A stretch of 64,000 nt of DNA from an uncultured Bacteroidales bacterium (GTDB lineage: Bacteria; Bacteroidota; Bacteroidia; Bacteroidales; Muribaculaceae), in NCBI GenBank assembly GCA_902800715.1, contig CADCFN010000013.1, positions 1-64,000 of the forward strand. The letters run 5' to 3'. The position numbers were made by a program, and so were the translations under genes. Numbering within the stretch: position 1 is the first letter of the stretch; each line of letters starts with the position of its first letter. Below the pieces are notes generated by a model, which was given only the letters and a program-made list of their open reading frames with translations, ran no database searches and was not told the DNA's origin. Shown here piece by piece: positions 14,389 to 23,592 of this stretch.

Positions 14389-16848
14389 ATGAGCGAAAAG
14401 ACTACTGGAAAGAAAAACAAGCGTCGCAGCATTGTCCGCAAGATGTGGACAGCGTTTGCCATCTTTGTGGCACTCGTGGCGCTGTTGTTTGTGTTGATTT
14501 ACAATGGAGTGATTGGCTATATGCCCCCCATCGACCAGCTGAAGAATCCCACCGACAAGTTTGCATCGACCATCTACAGTGCCGATGGTGTGGAGATGGG
14601 ACGCTATTACCGCAGCCGCAGCAACCGCATCTATGTGGACTTTGACGAGATGTCGCCGCACTTGACCGACGCCTTGATTGCCACCGAGGACTCCCGCTTT
14701 GACGAGCACTCCGGCATCGACGTCAAGGCCATCGGCCGCGCCATTGTCAAGCGCATCATGATGGGACAGAAGAGTGCCGGTGGTGGCAGTACCATCACCC
14801 AGCAGCTTGCCAAGCAGCTGTATTCGCCTGAATCGCACAACATCTTTGAACGTGCCTTGAAAAAGCCTGTCGAGTGGGTCATCGCTGTCAAACTCGAGCG
14901 CTATTACACCAAGGACGAAATCATCAAGATGTATTTCAACCAGTTCGACTTCCTGAACAATGCCGTGGGCATCAAGATGGCTTCGGAGGTCTATTTTGAC
15001 AAGGAACCTAAGGACTTGAACATTCAAGAGGCTGCCACGCTGGTGGGTATGTGCAAGAATCCGTCCTATTATAACCCCGTGAGATACAACGAGCGCACGC
15101 GCCAGCGTCGCAATGTAGTGTTCGAGCAGATGGTCAAGGCGGGTTACCTGAGCGAGACCGAGTGCGAGCAGCTCAAGGCCCAACCGCTGATTATCAAGTT
15201 CAAGAAGCTTGACCACAATGACGGTCCCGCACCTTACTTCCGCGAGGAACTGCGCCGCGTGATGAGCGCCAAGAAGCCCAAACGCAGCGATTACCCGTCA
15301 TGGAACCAGCAGGCGTTTGTCGATGACTCGGTGGCATGGGAGGTGAATCCCCTCTACGGCTGGTGCAACAAGAACACCAAGCCCGACGGCTCACATTATG
15401 ATATCTATACCGATGGCTTGAAGATTTACACCACCATCGATTCCCGCATGCAGGAATATGCCGAGAAGGCTGTACACAAGCACATGAGCAAGACGCTGCA
15501 GCCCGCTTTCCTGCGTGAGCGCGGTGGTACCAAGAATCCTTATACTAACAACAAGAACGAGCTTTCCAGTGCCGGTAAGCAGGCGCTCATCAACGCTGCC
15601 ATCCGTCACAGCGAGCGTTACCGTGTACTCAAGAGCCAGGGTAAGAGTGACGCTGAAATCATGGAGAACTTCAAGACGCCGACCCAGATGCATCTGTTCA
15701 ACTACGAGGGCGGCTTTGATGCCCAGATGACGCCGCTCGACTCGCTGCTCTACACCAAGTCGTTCTTGCGTTGCGCCATGATGTCGATGGATCCTGTCAC
15801 GGGCTTCGTCAAGGCCTATGTGGGCGGTCCCAACTTCCGCTTCTTCAAGTATGACATGGTATCGACTGGTCGTCGCCAGATTGGTTCGACGGTGAAGCCC
15901 TTCGTCTATTCCCAGGCAATTGAGTTCGGTGGCTTGACGCCCTGCTCGACGCGTCCCGGTGGCGCCCCCAACATCATCTGGCACAACGAGGTGTATAACC
16001 CTGCCAATGAGGGTAGCGGCGGCGGTATGACGCTGAAACAGGCGTTGACCTACTCCAAGAACTGGATTTCGGCTGGCTTCATGCGCGGTACGCGCGAGAA
16101 CTGGATTGAGCGCAACGGCTATTATACCATGGCGCCCGACGAGTTGGCGAAGTGGATGCACAGCTTCGGTATCACGAGCTACCTTGACCCCGTGCCCGCA
16201 TTGAGCTTGGGCGCCTGTGAGGTGTCGCTGCGTGAGATGGTGGCTGCCTATTCGGCATTTGCCAACGGTGGCATGCGCGTCGAGCCGGTGTATGTGTCAC
16301 GCATCACCGACAACCGCGGTAACGTGCTTGCCGAGTTCACTGGCAACCAGACCGAAATCATGAGCGAGGACACCTACCTGAAGATGCTCTCGATGCTCTT
16401 GAATGTTGTCAACGAGGGTACCGGTGCACGTCTGCGCTACGCTTATGGCATCAATGCCGAGATGGGTGGTAAGACAGGTACAACCAACTTCCACAGCGAC
16501 GGTTGGTTCATGGGCTTCACGCCCGAACTAGTGACCGGTGTGTGGGTTGGTGGCGAGGAGCGCTACATCCATTTCAACAGCATGGCGATGGGTCAGGGTG
16601 CCGAGGCTGCACTTCCCATCCTGGGTTACTTCATGAAGTGGATTTATGACGACAAGAACCTGCCCTACAAGCAGAGCACCAAGTTCCAGTTCCCCAACGG
16701 GTTCAATCCCTGTGGTGACGAGTTGGGCGGCTACTACGGCGCTGGCGGCGGCAGCTGGTCCGGCGGTGGCGGCGGTGGCGGCGACGCTGGCGGCGGCGAC
16801 GGCGGTGGTGGCGGCGACGATGCTGCAACCGAAGGACTGTTCGATTAG
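14389..16848 (+). CDS. Class A penicillin-binding protein (PBP1A-like)
   Basis: An 819-residue bifunctional peptidoglycan synthase anchored in the inner membrane. A basic N-terminus precedes one transmembrane segment (about residues 20-40). The glycosyltransferase domain shows ATEDSRFDEHSGID and GGSTITQQLAKQLYSPE (about 100-145). The transpeptidase domain has the SxxK motif STVKPF near residue 500, SKN near 555 and KTGTT near 694. The tail after about residue 775 is glycine-rich (YYGAGGGSWSG, then runs of G with D) and ends EGLFD. That tail is unusual and probably disordered. It is monocistronic, with its own promoter at 14297. Heptamer repeats begin directly after the stop. Confidence 0.94.
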   Translation: MSEKTTGKKNKRRSIVRKMWTAFAIFVALVALLFVLIYNGVIGYMPPIDQLKNPTDKFASTIYSADGVEMGRYYRSRSNRIYVDFDEMSPHLTDALIATEDSRFDEHSGIDVKAIGRAIVKRIMMGQKSAGGGSTITQQLAKQLYSPESHNIFERALKKPVEWVIAVKLERYYTKDEIIKMYFNQFDFLNNAVGIKMASEVYFDKEPKDLNIQEAATLVGMCKNPSYYNPVRYNERTRQRRNVVFEQMVKAGYLSETECEQLKAQPLIIKFKKLDHNDGPAPYFREELRRVMSAKKPKRSDYPSWNQQAFVDDSVAWEVNPLYGWCNKNTKPDGSHYDIYTDGLKIYTTIDSRMQEYAEKAVHKHMSKTLQPAFLRERGGTKNPYTNNKNELSSAGKQALINAAIRHSERYRVLKSQGKSDAEIMENFKTPTQMHLFNYEGGFDAQMTPLDSLLYTKSFLRCAMMSMDPVTGFVKAYVGGPNFRFFKYDMVSTGRRQIGSTVKPFVYSQAIEFGGLTPCSTRPGGAPNIIWHNEVYNPANEGSGGGMTLKQALTYSKNWISAGFMRGTRENWIERNGYYTMAPDELAKWMHSFGITSYLDPVPALSLGACEVSLREMVAAYSAFANGGMRVEPVYVSRITDNRGNVLAEFTGNQTEIMSEDTYLKMLSMLLNVVNEGTGARLRYAYGINAEMGGKTGTTNFHSDGWFMGFTPELVTGVWVGGEERYIHFNSMAMGQGAEAALPILGYFMKWIYDDKNLPYKQSTKFQFPNGFNPCGDELGGYYGAGGGSWSGGGGGGGDAGGGDGGGGGDDAATEGLFD

Positions 16849-16898
16849 TTAATAGTTAATAGTTAATAGTTAATAGTTAACAGTTAATAGTTAATAGA
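16849..16898 (+). repeat. TTAATAG heptamer tandem repeat
   Basis: Seven nearly perfect copies of TTAATAG run directly from the PBP stop codon, one with AAC in place of AAT. The 3' copies form the left arm of the inverted repeat at 16883-16914. A comparable GTTTAGA heptamer run occurs in the repeats at 335, 478 and 619. Confidence 0.85.
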
Positions 16899-16930
16899 GA
16901 ATAGTTAATAGTTGCTATTCGCAAAAAAAG

Positions 16931-16968
16931 AAAGGGACTCTAACAGATTTGTTAAAGTCCCTTTTCTT
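16931..16968. terminator. Terminator inside IVS-like element
   Basis: AAAGGGACT (16931-16939) pairs with AGTCCCTTT (16956-16964). A T-rich stretch follows on both strands. It lies 3' of the four-helix-bundle gene and also 3' of the PBP gene, so it can serve both. Confidence 0.75.
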
Positions 16969-16975
16969 ATCTTAC

Positions 16976-17338
16976 CTATTCATCAGAATCATTTTGCCTT
17001 GTAGTTTTGACTATTTTGGTCAAAAGTCTCAGTAGTTCAGTGCAGTCACTATCGATGCTATTAAACTCACTTTCTGATAAATAATCTGTCTTGAACAGTA
17101 ATTCTAGCCAGTATTTAGTCTCAGCACATTCTTTTAACGAGATGAACGCTTTAGCGAGGAAGTCTTTACGGCTGACACCATATAGCGCTTCAGAGATATT
17201 GGCACCTATCGAGGTTCCGGAGCGTAACAGTTGTTTAGACAAGATAAACTCGCGCTTGTCATTACGCAGGTATTTACAGAGATTGACTATCCTTATTGCA
17301 AAATCCTTGCTCTTATCAAAAGTCAAACTGTCAGCCAT
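16976..17338 (-). CDS. Four helix bundle protein (23S rRNA IVP family)
   Basis: A 120-residue, all-helical small protein. LTFDKSKDFAIRIVNLCKYL, the middle QLLRSGTSIGANISEALYG and KDFLAKAFISLKECAETKYWLELL match the family named for 23S rRNA intervening-sequence proteins. S-R-S-G-T-S-I-G-A-N is the most conserved patch. Molecular function is unknown. Nucleic-acid binding has been suggested for the family. The ATG is 5 bp inside the right 32-bp inverted repeat, so no room is left for an own promoter within the unit except in the repeat itself. Transcription from folD (same strand, just upstream) is likely. Base composition is more AT-rich than its neighbours, consistent with transfer. Confidence 0.88.
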   Translation of the reverse strand: MADSLTFDKSKDFAIRIVNLCKYLRNDKREFILSKQLLRSGTSIGANISEALYGVSRKDFLAKAFISLKECAETKYWLELLFKTDYLSESEFNSIDSDCTELLRLLTKIVKTTRQNDSDE

Positions 17339-17369
17339 AAAACAACTATTAACTATTCTCTATTAACTA

Positions 17370-18251
17370 TTAACTTGAATAAAATTCCTTTTTGGCGGCG
17401 GCAAGGGTGTTTTTCATCAGCGAGCAGATGGTCATGGGACCAACGCCGCCGGGGACGGGAGTGATGTACTCGCACTTGGGAGCGACCTCGTCAAATTTCA
17501 CGTCGCCGTTCAGGCGATAGCCTGTCTTGCTCTCGGGGTCGGGGACACGGGTGGTGCCCACGTCGATGACAACGGCACCCTCCTTGACCATGTCGGCAGT
17601 GACGAAATCGGGACGTCCGATGGCGGCGATGATGATGTCGGCCTGACGGCACTCATCCTTCAGTGTTGCTGAGTGGCTGTGGCAAACGGTTACTGTGGCG
17701 TCGCCGTGCTGTTTCTGGAGCATGAGCTGAGCCATGGGCTTGCCCACGATGTTGCTGCGGCCCAGCACCACGCATTTCTTACCCGATGTGGGAATCTCGT
17801 AGCGCTTGAGCAAGGTGATGATACCCAGCGGAGTAGCTGAAATGAAACTAGGCAGACCGAGCGCCATGCGGCCGGCGTTCATCGGGTGGATACCGTCAAC
17901 GTCCTTGCGGTAGTCAATGACGTTGATGACCTTTTGCTCGTCGATGTGTTTGGGCAACGGCAGTTGCACGATAAAGCCGTCCACGTCGGGGTCGTTGTTC
18001 AACCCGCGGATGCAGTCCAGCAGTTGCTCCTCGGTGGTGTCCTCTTCCAAGCGGATGAGTGACGACTTGAATCCGCATTTCTCGCAGGCAATCACTTTAT
18101 TCTTCACATAGGCCTCCGAGCCTCCGTCGTGACCCACCAGCACGGCAGCCAGGTGCGGACGCTTCTGGCCCGATGCTATCATCTGCTCCACCTCGGCCTT
18201 GATTTCCTCCTTGATGGCAGCAGCAGTCATTTTTCCGTCTATTATTTTCAT
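17370..18251 (-). CDS. folD: Bifunctional methylene-THF dehydrogenase / methenyl-THF cyclohydrolase
   Basis: A 293-residue cytosolic enzyme that interconverts 5,10-methylene-THF, methenyl-THF and 10-formyl-THF using NADP. The active-site motif SEAYVKNKV, with catalytic Tyr and Lys, is near residues 45-53. [11 protein letters not shown] follows, then the NADP-binding [14 protein letters not shown] and the family signature [11 protein letters not shown] near the end. The stop codon TAA is supplied by the right arm of the inverted-repeat element (17343-17374), so the last residues (FYSS) may differ from the ancestral C-terminus. The promoter box is at 18301-18308. Confidence 0.95.
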   Translation of the reverse strand: MKIIDGKMTAAAIKEEIKAEVEQMIASGQKRPHLAAVLVGHDGGSEAYVKNKVIACEKCGFKSSLIRLEEDTTEEQLLDCIRGLNNDPDVDGFIVQLPLPKHIDEQKVINVIDYRKDVDGIHPMNAGRMALGLPSFISATPLGIITLLKRYEIPTSGKKCVVLGRSNIVGKPMAQLMLQKQHGDATVTVCHSHSATLKDECRQADIIIAAIGRPDFVTADMVKEGAVVIDVGTTRVPDPESKTGYRLNGDVKFDEVAPKCEYITPVPGGVGPMTICSLMKNTLAAAKKEFYSS

Positions 18252-18300
18252 TATTGTCTCGTTATCAATTGTTTACTAATTGTCGCTTGAAATCAAGCCA

Positions 18301-18308
18301 CAAAATTA
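18301..18308 (-). promoter_or_regulatory. folD promoter -7 box
   Basis: On the minus strand TAATTTTG followed by TGGC, about 50 nt before the folD ATG. Confidence 0.6.
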
Positions 18309-18395
18309 CTCATTTTTTGTGAATTAGGACGGCTTTACGGCCAACTTTTCAATAATGCCGTTGGTTTTGTTGTTAAATGTTGGCACGGTTAGTCC

Positions 18396-19394
18396 TCATT
18401 TTTTCACAATCCCGCGAACAACTGGCCACCCCAACACTCCTTGACGCCAGTCCACAATGCAAGTGTCACCGACTTGGAGTGGATCATGGATGTCATCATC
18501 ACTCATGACAAATGAACTGTTGTCGTCGGTATATTTCCATTCGACCCAGGCCCAGGTGTTGTCTCCGTCAATGGTTTTGTCGGTGATGATAGCCACTCGC
18601 TCACGTTGCACTGGTGTGATATAGTAATTCGCCAAAATACAGAGGACAAACGGGAAAGCAATCATTGGTAGTATGGTGAACGGTCCGAGCTTGATGTATC
18701 CCTTTCCTTTCAAGAAAAAGCATAACCCGATAAAGGCGAATATGAGAATTACGCCTGGTACCGAATCAAATAAAAAATCATCTAAAAAATAAAAAAGTTT
18801 GGGCAGCTTCATCCATTGTGATAGTCCCATTGAAGCAAAGAATGCAATCCAGAATGCTAGTTGTAAAAGGAGGCACCATCCAGGTTCATCGTCGTCCTGG
18901 GCTGTCACGTCAATACTCTCTTTTTCAACCGTTCTCGTCCTGGGGCATGATATGTAACGAGTAGTCTTGTTCGTTAATTTGTAGTTAAGGGATTCGCTCT
19001 CATCGTCAATGATATAGACGTGACCTTGATTGTCGACGGCTATAGCTTCATCTTCTGAGATTTTTTCATTCATGCAAAACATGGCGTTAGCCGGAAGACC
19101 ATAGCGGTTACAGTTGGTGTAGGCTACGACCGTTTGCTCGGCGTCGTCACAATAATTCAATTCCCAGACTAAATCAGTTAGGGCTTCAAGAGGCATTCTG
19201 CCGTGGAATGTAACCAGATAATCTTCATTTGTATGCAACTCGTGAATCGTGGCACAATAGTCCAGTCCGTTGCCACTTTCCTCCAGGGCGAAACTGTTAA
19301 TGTGCTCAATCAGTTGCTGGTAATCTAATCCTTGAACGTACAGTCTGCCATCGCTGATTAGATATTGCTCATTGTCGTTATTTTTCATGTCCAT
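18396..19394 (-). CDS. Hypothetical membrane protein
   Basis: A 332-residue protein that I do not recognise. Residues 1-170 are soluble and acidic (DGRLYVQGLDYQQLIEHINS at the start, DNQGHVYIIDDESESLNYKL later). Three hydrophobic segments follow at about 175-195 (WCLLLQLAFWIAFFASMG), 215-235 and 240-260. A C-terminal soluble stretch (WAWVEWKYTDDNSSF, CIVDWRQGVLGWPVVRGIV) looks like a small beta domain. It starts 8 bp after the priA stop on the same strand, so it is probably co-transcribed with priA. The functional meaning of this is unclear. Confidence 0.65.
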   Translation of the reverse strand: MDMKNNDNEQYLISDGRLYVQGLDYQQLIEHINSFALEESGNGLDYCATIHELHTNEDYLVTFHGRMPLEALTDLVWELNYCDDAEQTVVAYTNCNRYGLPANAMFCMNEKISEDEAIAVDNQGHVYIIDDESESLNYKLTNKTTRYISCPRTRTVEKESIDVTAQDDDEPGWCLLLQLAFWIAFFASMGLSQWMKLPKLFYFLDDFLFDSVPGVILIFAFIGLCFFLKGKGYIKLGPFTILPMIAFPFVLCILANYYITPVQRERVAIITDKTIDGDNTWAWVEWKYTDDNSSFVMSDDDIHDPLQVGDTCIVDWRQGVLGWPVVRGIVKK

Positions 19395-19402
19395 TTGAGT
19401 GT

Positions 19403-21865
19403 TTACACGGGGTCGACGTCGTAGTAGAGGCGCACTGACTTCATGCGGGCGTCGTTGGCGAGCATCTGTTCATAGAGGTCGCGCAGTATTTTTTTGACCT
19501 TGCTCATCGATGCGGCGGTCTCCATCTTGAGGGTAATCTGGCGGATGTAGAGGTTCTGTATCCTCGCCACGAAGGGCGCCATCGGTCCCAGTACGCGCGT
19601 GCCGAACACCTGGCGCAGCAAACCGCTGTAACGCACTGCCAGTTCGCCCAGGGTGGCATCCTCACGGTGCTTGAGGTAGATGTTAATGACCTTGGTGAAC
19701 GGCGGGTAGCCAAATTTCTGACGGTCAGCCAGTTCGTGCTCGTAGAACCCCTCGTAATCGTGTGCCTGCACAAACTTGATGACGTCGTGGTCGGGCTGGC
19801 TGGTCTGGATGATGACCTGCCCCTGCTTGTGGGCACGGCCGGCACGGCCGGATACCTGCTCGAGCATGTCGAAGGCCCGCTCGTGGCTGCGGAAGTCGGG
19901 GAAGTTAATCATCGTGTCGGCATTGAGGATGCCCACGATGCTCACGGCGTCAAAGTCCAGCCCCTTGGTCACCATCTGGGTGCCCACGAGGATGTTGGTG
20001 CGGTGGGCCGAGAATTCGTCAATGATGCGGTCATAGCTGTTCTTGCTGCGTGTGGTGTCGAGGTCCATGCGCGAAATCTTCTCGCCTGGGAACACGGCAT
20101 CGATGTCGTCCTCGATGCGCTCGGTACCGTAGCCAACAATCTCTAGGCCAGGCAGTTTGCAGGCGGGGCACAGGTCGGGCAACGGAATGGTATAGCCGCA
20201 GTAGTGGCACACCAGGCTGCGGTTGTGCTTGTGGAAGGTGAGAGACACGTCGCAGTTCTCGCACTTGGGCACGCTGCCGCACTCCTTGCAGCGCACCATG
20301 GGCGAATACCCGCGCCGGTTCTGGAACAGAATCACCTGTTCATTATTATTCAGCGCCTGGCGGCAGTTGGCGATGAGTTCGTTGCTGAACATGCCCTGCA
20401 TATCGCGTCGCTTGCGTGCATCGATGGTGTCGATGACCTTGACGTCGGGCATCTTGATGTCGCCATAGCGCGTCAACAGTTTCACCAGTCCGTATTGTCC
20501 TGCAAGCGCGCGGTGATAGACCTCGATGGCGGGCGTTGCCGACCCCAGCACGGTCTTGGCGCCATGCATCTGCGCCAGAATCAGCGCCGCGTTGCGGCCG
20601 TTGTAGCGTGGAGCGGGGTCTTGCTGCTTGTAGCTGCTGTCGTGCTCCTCGTCGACGATGACGAGCCCCAGGTTGGAGTAGGGGAGGAACACCGACGAGC
20701 GCACACCGATGATGACACACGGCTCGTTGCTGTCCAACAGGCGTTTCCAGATGTCCACGCGCTCATTGTCGCTGAACTTGGAGTGGTAGATGAGCAGTTT
20801 GTCGCCGAAGACGCGCCTCAAGCGGCGCGTGAGCTGTGTCGTCAGGGCGATTTCGGGCACGAGGTAGAGCACCTGCTTGCCCAGGCGCAGGGCGTCGGCA
20901 ATGAGGTGCATATAGACCGACGTCTTGCCGCTGCTGGTCACGCCGTGCAGCAACGTGATGGCGTGCTGGCGCATCGACTGGTGGATTTCCTTATAGGCGC
21001 GCTGTTGTTCCTCGCTCAGTGCGGGAGGGTCCTCGAGCACGCTTCCCAGGTCGGCAAAACGGTTGATTTCCTTCTTGTAAATCTCAAACAGCCCGCGTTT
21101 TACGGCTTCATGCAGCACGGCGTTGCTCACGCCGGCGCGTTTCAGCAGGTTGTCCTTGCTCACCTCCTTGACTTCGCCGCTCTGCAGCCAGTGTGACATG
21201 TCCAGATAGGCGAGCAGCAGGACTTCCTGCTTGGGAGCCCGCTTGAGCTGGTCAAAGAACTGATGCAGAGCCTGTTCGTCGTCACGGGCGACGGTCAGCC
21301 GCACGCAAGACTCGGTTTTGGGGCGGTAATTGTCCACGACACGCTCGCTCACGTGCAGCGCATCGATGTCCAACAAGTGGCTGACATTTCGTTCTACGGT
21401 CTTGAATCCGGTTGCGCGTGCGATTTCGGCAATCTGGACGCGTCCACGTTGTGCCGTGAAATCCAGAATGACGCGTTCGTGGTCGGATAATTGCCCAGGC
21501 TCGCTCTCCTCAAAGTCGGGGTTGGCGCTGATGGTGGTCTCGCTCTCCACCTTGAGCCCCGACGGGACTGCCGCCTTATAAACCTCACCCATCGAGCAGA
21601 GGTAGTAATCGGCAATCCACTGCCAGAAATCGAGCTGCGGATGTCGCAGGATGGGCTTGTCGTCAAGGGTGCCTAAAACCTCTTTCACTTCATATCCTTT
21701 TGGCTCCATGTCGTGCTGGTTGACCACGATAGCAGTGAAGATTTTTTTGCGTCCGAAAGGCACTAGCACCCTCATCCCGATGGAGAGTTTCATCCCCTCG
21801 GGAATGCGGTAGGTATAGGTGCCAGGAAGGGCTAACGGCAGCAATGTTTCGGCAAATTTGGGCAT
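19403..21865 (-). CDS. priA: Primosomal protein N' (replication restart helicase PriA)
   Basis: An 820-residue superfamily 2 helicase that reloads the replisome at stalled forks. The N-terminal fork-binding domain begins MPKFAETLLPLALPGTYTYR. The Walker A segment GVTSSGKTSVY is near residue 307 and the DEEH box (VDEEHDSSYK) near 403. The zinc-binding region at about 525-570 has CKECG..CENC, CHYCG and CPAC pairs, eight cysteines as expected. The start at 21865 is chosen on the family N-terminus. An open frame continues 29 codons further upstream without similarity. Length is normal for Bacteroidetes PriA. Confidence 0.95.
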   Translation of the reverse strand: MPKFAETLLPLALPGTYTYRIPEGMKLSIGMRVLVPFGRKKIFTAIVVNQHDMEPKGYEVKEVLGTLDDKPILRHPQLDFWQWIADYYLCSMGEVYKAAVPSGLKVESETTISANPDFEESEPGQLSDHERVILDFTAQRGRVQIAEIARATGFKTVERNVSHLLDIDALHVSERVVDNYRPKTESCVRLTVARDDEQALHQFFDQLKRAPKQEVLLLAYLDMSHWLQSGEVKEVSKDNLLKRAGVSNAVLHEAVKRGLFEIYKKEINRFADLGSVLEDPPALSEEQQRAYKEIHQSMRQHAITLLHGVTSSGKTSVYMHLIADALRLGKQVLYLVPEIALTTQLTRRLRRVFGDKLLIYHSKFSDNERVDIWKRLLDSNEPCVIIGVRSSVFLPYSNLGLVIVDEEHDSSYKQQDPAPRYNGRNAALILAQMHGAKTVLGSATPAIEVYHRALAGQYGLVKLLTRYGDIKMPDVKVIDTIDARKRRDMQGMFSNELIANCRQALNNNEQVILFQNRRGYSPMVRCKECGSVPKCENCDVSLTFHKHNRSLVCHYCGYTIPLPDLCPACKLPGLEIVGYGTERIEDDIDAVFPGEKISRMDLDTTRSKNSYDRIIDEFSAHRTNILVGTQMVTKGLDFDAVSIVGILNADTMINFPDFRSHERAFDMLEQVSGRAGRAHKQGQVIIQTSQPDHDVIKFVQAHDYEGFYEHELADRQKFGYPPFTKVINIYLKHREDATLGELAVRYSGLLRQVFGTRVLGPMAPFVARIQNLYIRQITLKMETAASMSKVKKILRDLYEQMLANDARMKSVRLYYDVDPV

Positions 21866-22027
21866 ATTTTTGTTTACTTCGATTTTTACTTTAAACTTAC
21901 GATTTATTTTATTGTCAATCAATAAATAGAGTGTTAAAATTACAAGTTTCAAGAAAAATCGTAATTGGTATTGTTTTATTTAAAGAATCACTTTATATTT
22001 TGATAATTAAAGTACTTATTGATAGCG

Positions 22028-23215
22028 TTATGAGTTTAATTTATCTAAATATTGGTGATAAATGCGGTTTTCCTTGATGGCGGTGGCGGTCCAGCTCACC
22101 TCGGGAGGCAGTTGCTGGTCGATGTTGCCGCTCAGCAATTGGACTGCCCGCGTGGTGAATCGGTCCACGAAATTCTCTCCCAGGTCGATGGCGTTTTCGC
22201 GCCCTACCGCCTCGGCTGTGCCGATGACATTGGTAGCCACAACATGGGCTCCGCAGGACAGTGCCTCGATGACTACCAGGGGCAGTCCTTCCAGACTGCT
22301 GGGGAGCACGAGCAGGTCGACGCAGTTGAGCAGGTCGGGGATTTCCTCGGGCGGCACCTTGCCGGTGAAGTGGCATTTCACACCCTTGGCGTCCATCAGT
22401 CGGCGGGTCTCCTCAAGCTGGATGCCGTCGCCGATTGCCCAGAATGATAACGGCGTGCCGTATTTCCTCTCGATTTCGGCATAGATGTCGGGCAGCATAG
22501 TCACGTTTTTCACGGGTTCAAAGCGTCCCACAAAGGCGACCACCTTTTCCTGCGCGTTGATGCCGTATTTTTCCCTCAACCCTGCGCGTTGCGCGTCGGT
22601 GTAGCGCTTGAACTGTTCGCCAGCGCCGTTGAGCAGCACATCGGCAGGAAAGCCGTTGGTGAGCTCGGCGTGGGCTTTGTCGAGCAGTCCCTGGCTGACG
22701 AAGAAGTTGCAGGTGGCGCCATGCAACAGCTTGATGGTCTGCTCTTTAATCATCGGGTCGCGAGGTGGGTCGGTGTAGATGCTGGCGCCGTGCCAGGTGA
22801 TGAAACAGGGAATGTGCAGTTTCTTGCCGGCAAAGACTGCCACATGGCCCATGATGCGGTCGTGGGCGCTGATCAGGTCGCTGCCGCGCATCTCCCAGCC
22901 CAAGCGGTGCAGGCGGTGCATGAAGGCCCGTGGCGGCTTGTGAAACAGGCGGTGCATGATGGCGTCGGACCACCGGCGCCTGAACCAGGTGACGTGGATT
23001 TTCACGCCGTCGGCATCGATTTCGTCGGGACGGAACGCGACCTTTTTGGTATTGCGTAGGCGTCGCATGAGCCAGCCGTCATAGACTTGCAGCATGTGTA
23101 CATCTATCTTGTAGTCAGCCACTTGCTGCAGGTGCTTCACGCGGCTGATGACAGCGTTGAACACGCCCAGCCTGCGGTTGATGTCGCCTTCAAAGAGAAC
23201 TGCGATATGTTTCAT
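22028..23215 (-). CDS. Glycosyltransferase family 4
   Basis: A 395-residue GT-B glycosyltransferase. MKHIAVLFEGDINRRLG begins the acceptor domain. The donor domain shows VVAFVGRFEPVKNV near residue 220 and the nucleotide-sugar motif PSSLEGLPLVVIEALSCG near 320-338 (E-x7-E type). It likely transfers a sugar to a surface polysaccharide or lipid intermediate at the inner membrane. ATG 23215 is chosen because the 27 codons upstream would include the -7 box TAAATTTG (23242-23249). It stands alone between priA and the tRNA gene. Confidence 0.85.
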   Translation of the reverse strand: MKHIAVLFEGDINRRLGVFNAVISRVKHLQQVADYKIDVHMLQVYDGWLMRRLRNTKKVAFRPDEIDADGVKIHVTWFRRRWSDAIMHRLFHKPPRAFMHRLHRLGWEMRGSDLISAHDRIMGHVAVFAGKKLHIPCFITWHGASIYTDPPRDPMIKEQTIKLLHGATCNFFVSQGLLDKAHAELTNGFPADVLLNGAGEQFKRYTDAQRAGLREKYGINAQEKVVAFVGRFEPVKNVTMLPDIYAEIERKYGTPLSFWAIGDGIQLEETRRLMDAKGVKCHFTGKVPPEEIPDLLNCVDLLVLPSSLEGLPLVVIEALSCGAHVVATNVIGTAEAVGRENAIDLGENFVDRFTTRAVQLLSGNIDQQLPPEVSWTATAIKENRIYHQYLDKLNS

Positions 23216-23241
23216 AGCTCTAGGGTTTTGGTTGCTGAAGG

Positions 23242-23249
23242 CAAATTTA
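23242..23249 (-). promoter_or_regulatory. -7 box of GT4 gene
   Basis: On the minus strand TAAATTTG followed by CC, 26 nt before ATG 23215. Confidence 0.55.
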
Positions 23250-23304
23250 CACAACTTTTGCCAACTGTGCAAGATGGAGCATCCATTTCGGTGCAAAATG
23301 GCAC

Positions 23305-23340
23305 AAAAAAAACGGGGTCAAGCATAACGCTCAACCTCGT
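23305..23340 (-). terminator. Terminator of tRNA-fMet
   Basis: On the minus strand the arms ACGAGGTTGAGC (23340-23329) and GCTTGACCCCGT (23323-23312), with one mismatch and wobbles, close a 5-nt loop. Eight T follow. Confidence 0.7.
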
Positions 23341-23346
23341 CTCTAG

Positions 23347-23418
23347 TAGCGGGAGCCAGACTCGAACTGACGACCTTTGGGTTATGAGCCCAACGAGCTG
23401 CCACTGCTCCATCCCGCA
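23347..23418 (-). tRNA. Initiator tRNA-Met (CAT)
   Basis: A 72-nt cloverleaf. The acceptor is T-GCGGGA pairing with TCCCGC-T, so bases 1 and 72 are U and U, unpaired as in initiator tRNAs. The D-stem is GAGC/GCTC. The anticodon arm TTGGG-CTCATAA-CCCAA has the three consecutive G-C pairs typical of tRNA-fMet. The T-arm carries TTCGAGT. Discriminator is A and the CCA end is not encoded. The unpaired 1-72 position and the GGG/CCC anticodon stem distinguish it from elongator tRNA-Met. Confidence 0.92.
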
Positions 23419-23592
23419 ATTTGCGAGTGCAAAATTACTGCTTTTTCTTGACCTGGCAAGCAAAAACAGACAAAATATATGCTTTTTAACATATTTTTAC
23501 TGAAAACGGTAGGATTTTGGCACAAAAAAGACCCGTCGCGGCCTCAAAAAAGTGAGAAATCCCGCGACGGGTGATGAATCAGAAGGGGTCAA

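Larger units (their letters stand above)
16883..17374. mobile_element. IVS-like element: perfect 32-bp inverted repeats around a four-helix-bundle gene
   Basis: The segment 16883-16914 is repeated exactly in inverse at 17343-17374 (32 of 32 bases, beginning GTTAATAGTTAATAGAGAAT). The 492-bp unit holds one gene (16976-17338, minus) and one terminator (16931-16968). Genes of this four-helix-bundle family are best known from intervening sequences of 23S rRNA, which also pair at their ends. Here the unit sits between protein genes. The folD stop codon lies inside the right arm. No clear target duplication was found, in part because the left flank is itself repetitive. Confidence 0.65.

Noticed and set aside
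16976-17338. Toxin or antitoxin reading of the four-helix-bundle gene
   Set aside because: No partner gene lies in the unit, and the sequence matches the IVS protein family rather than a known toxin-antitoxin protein.
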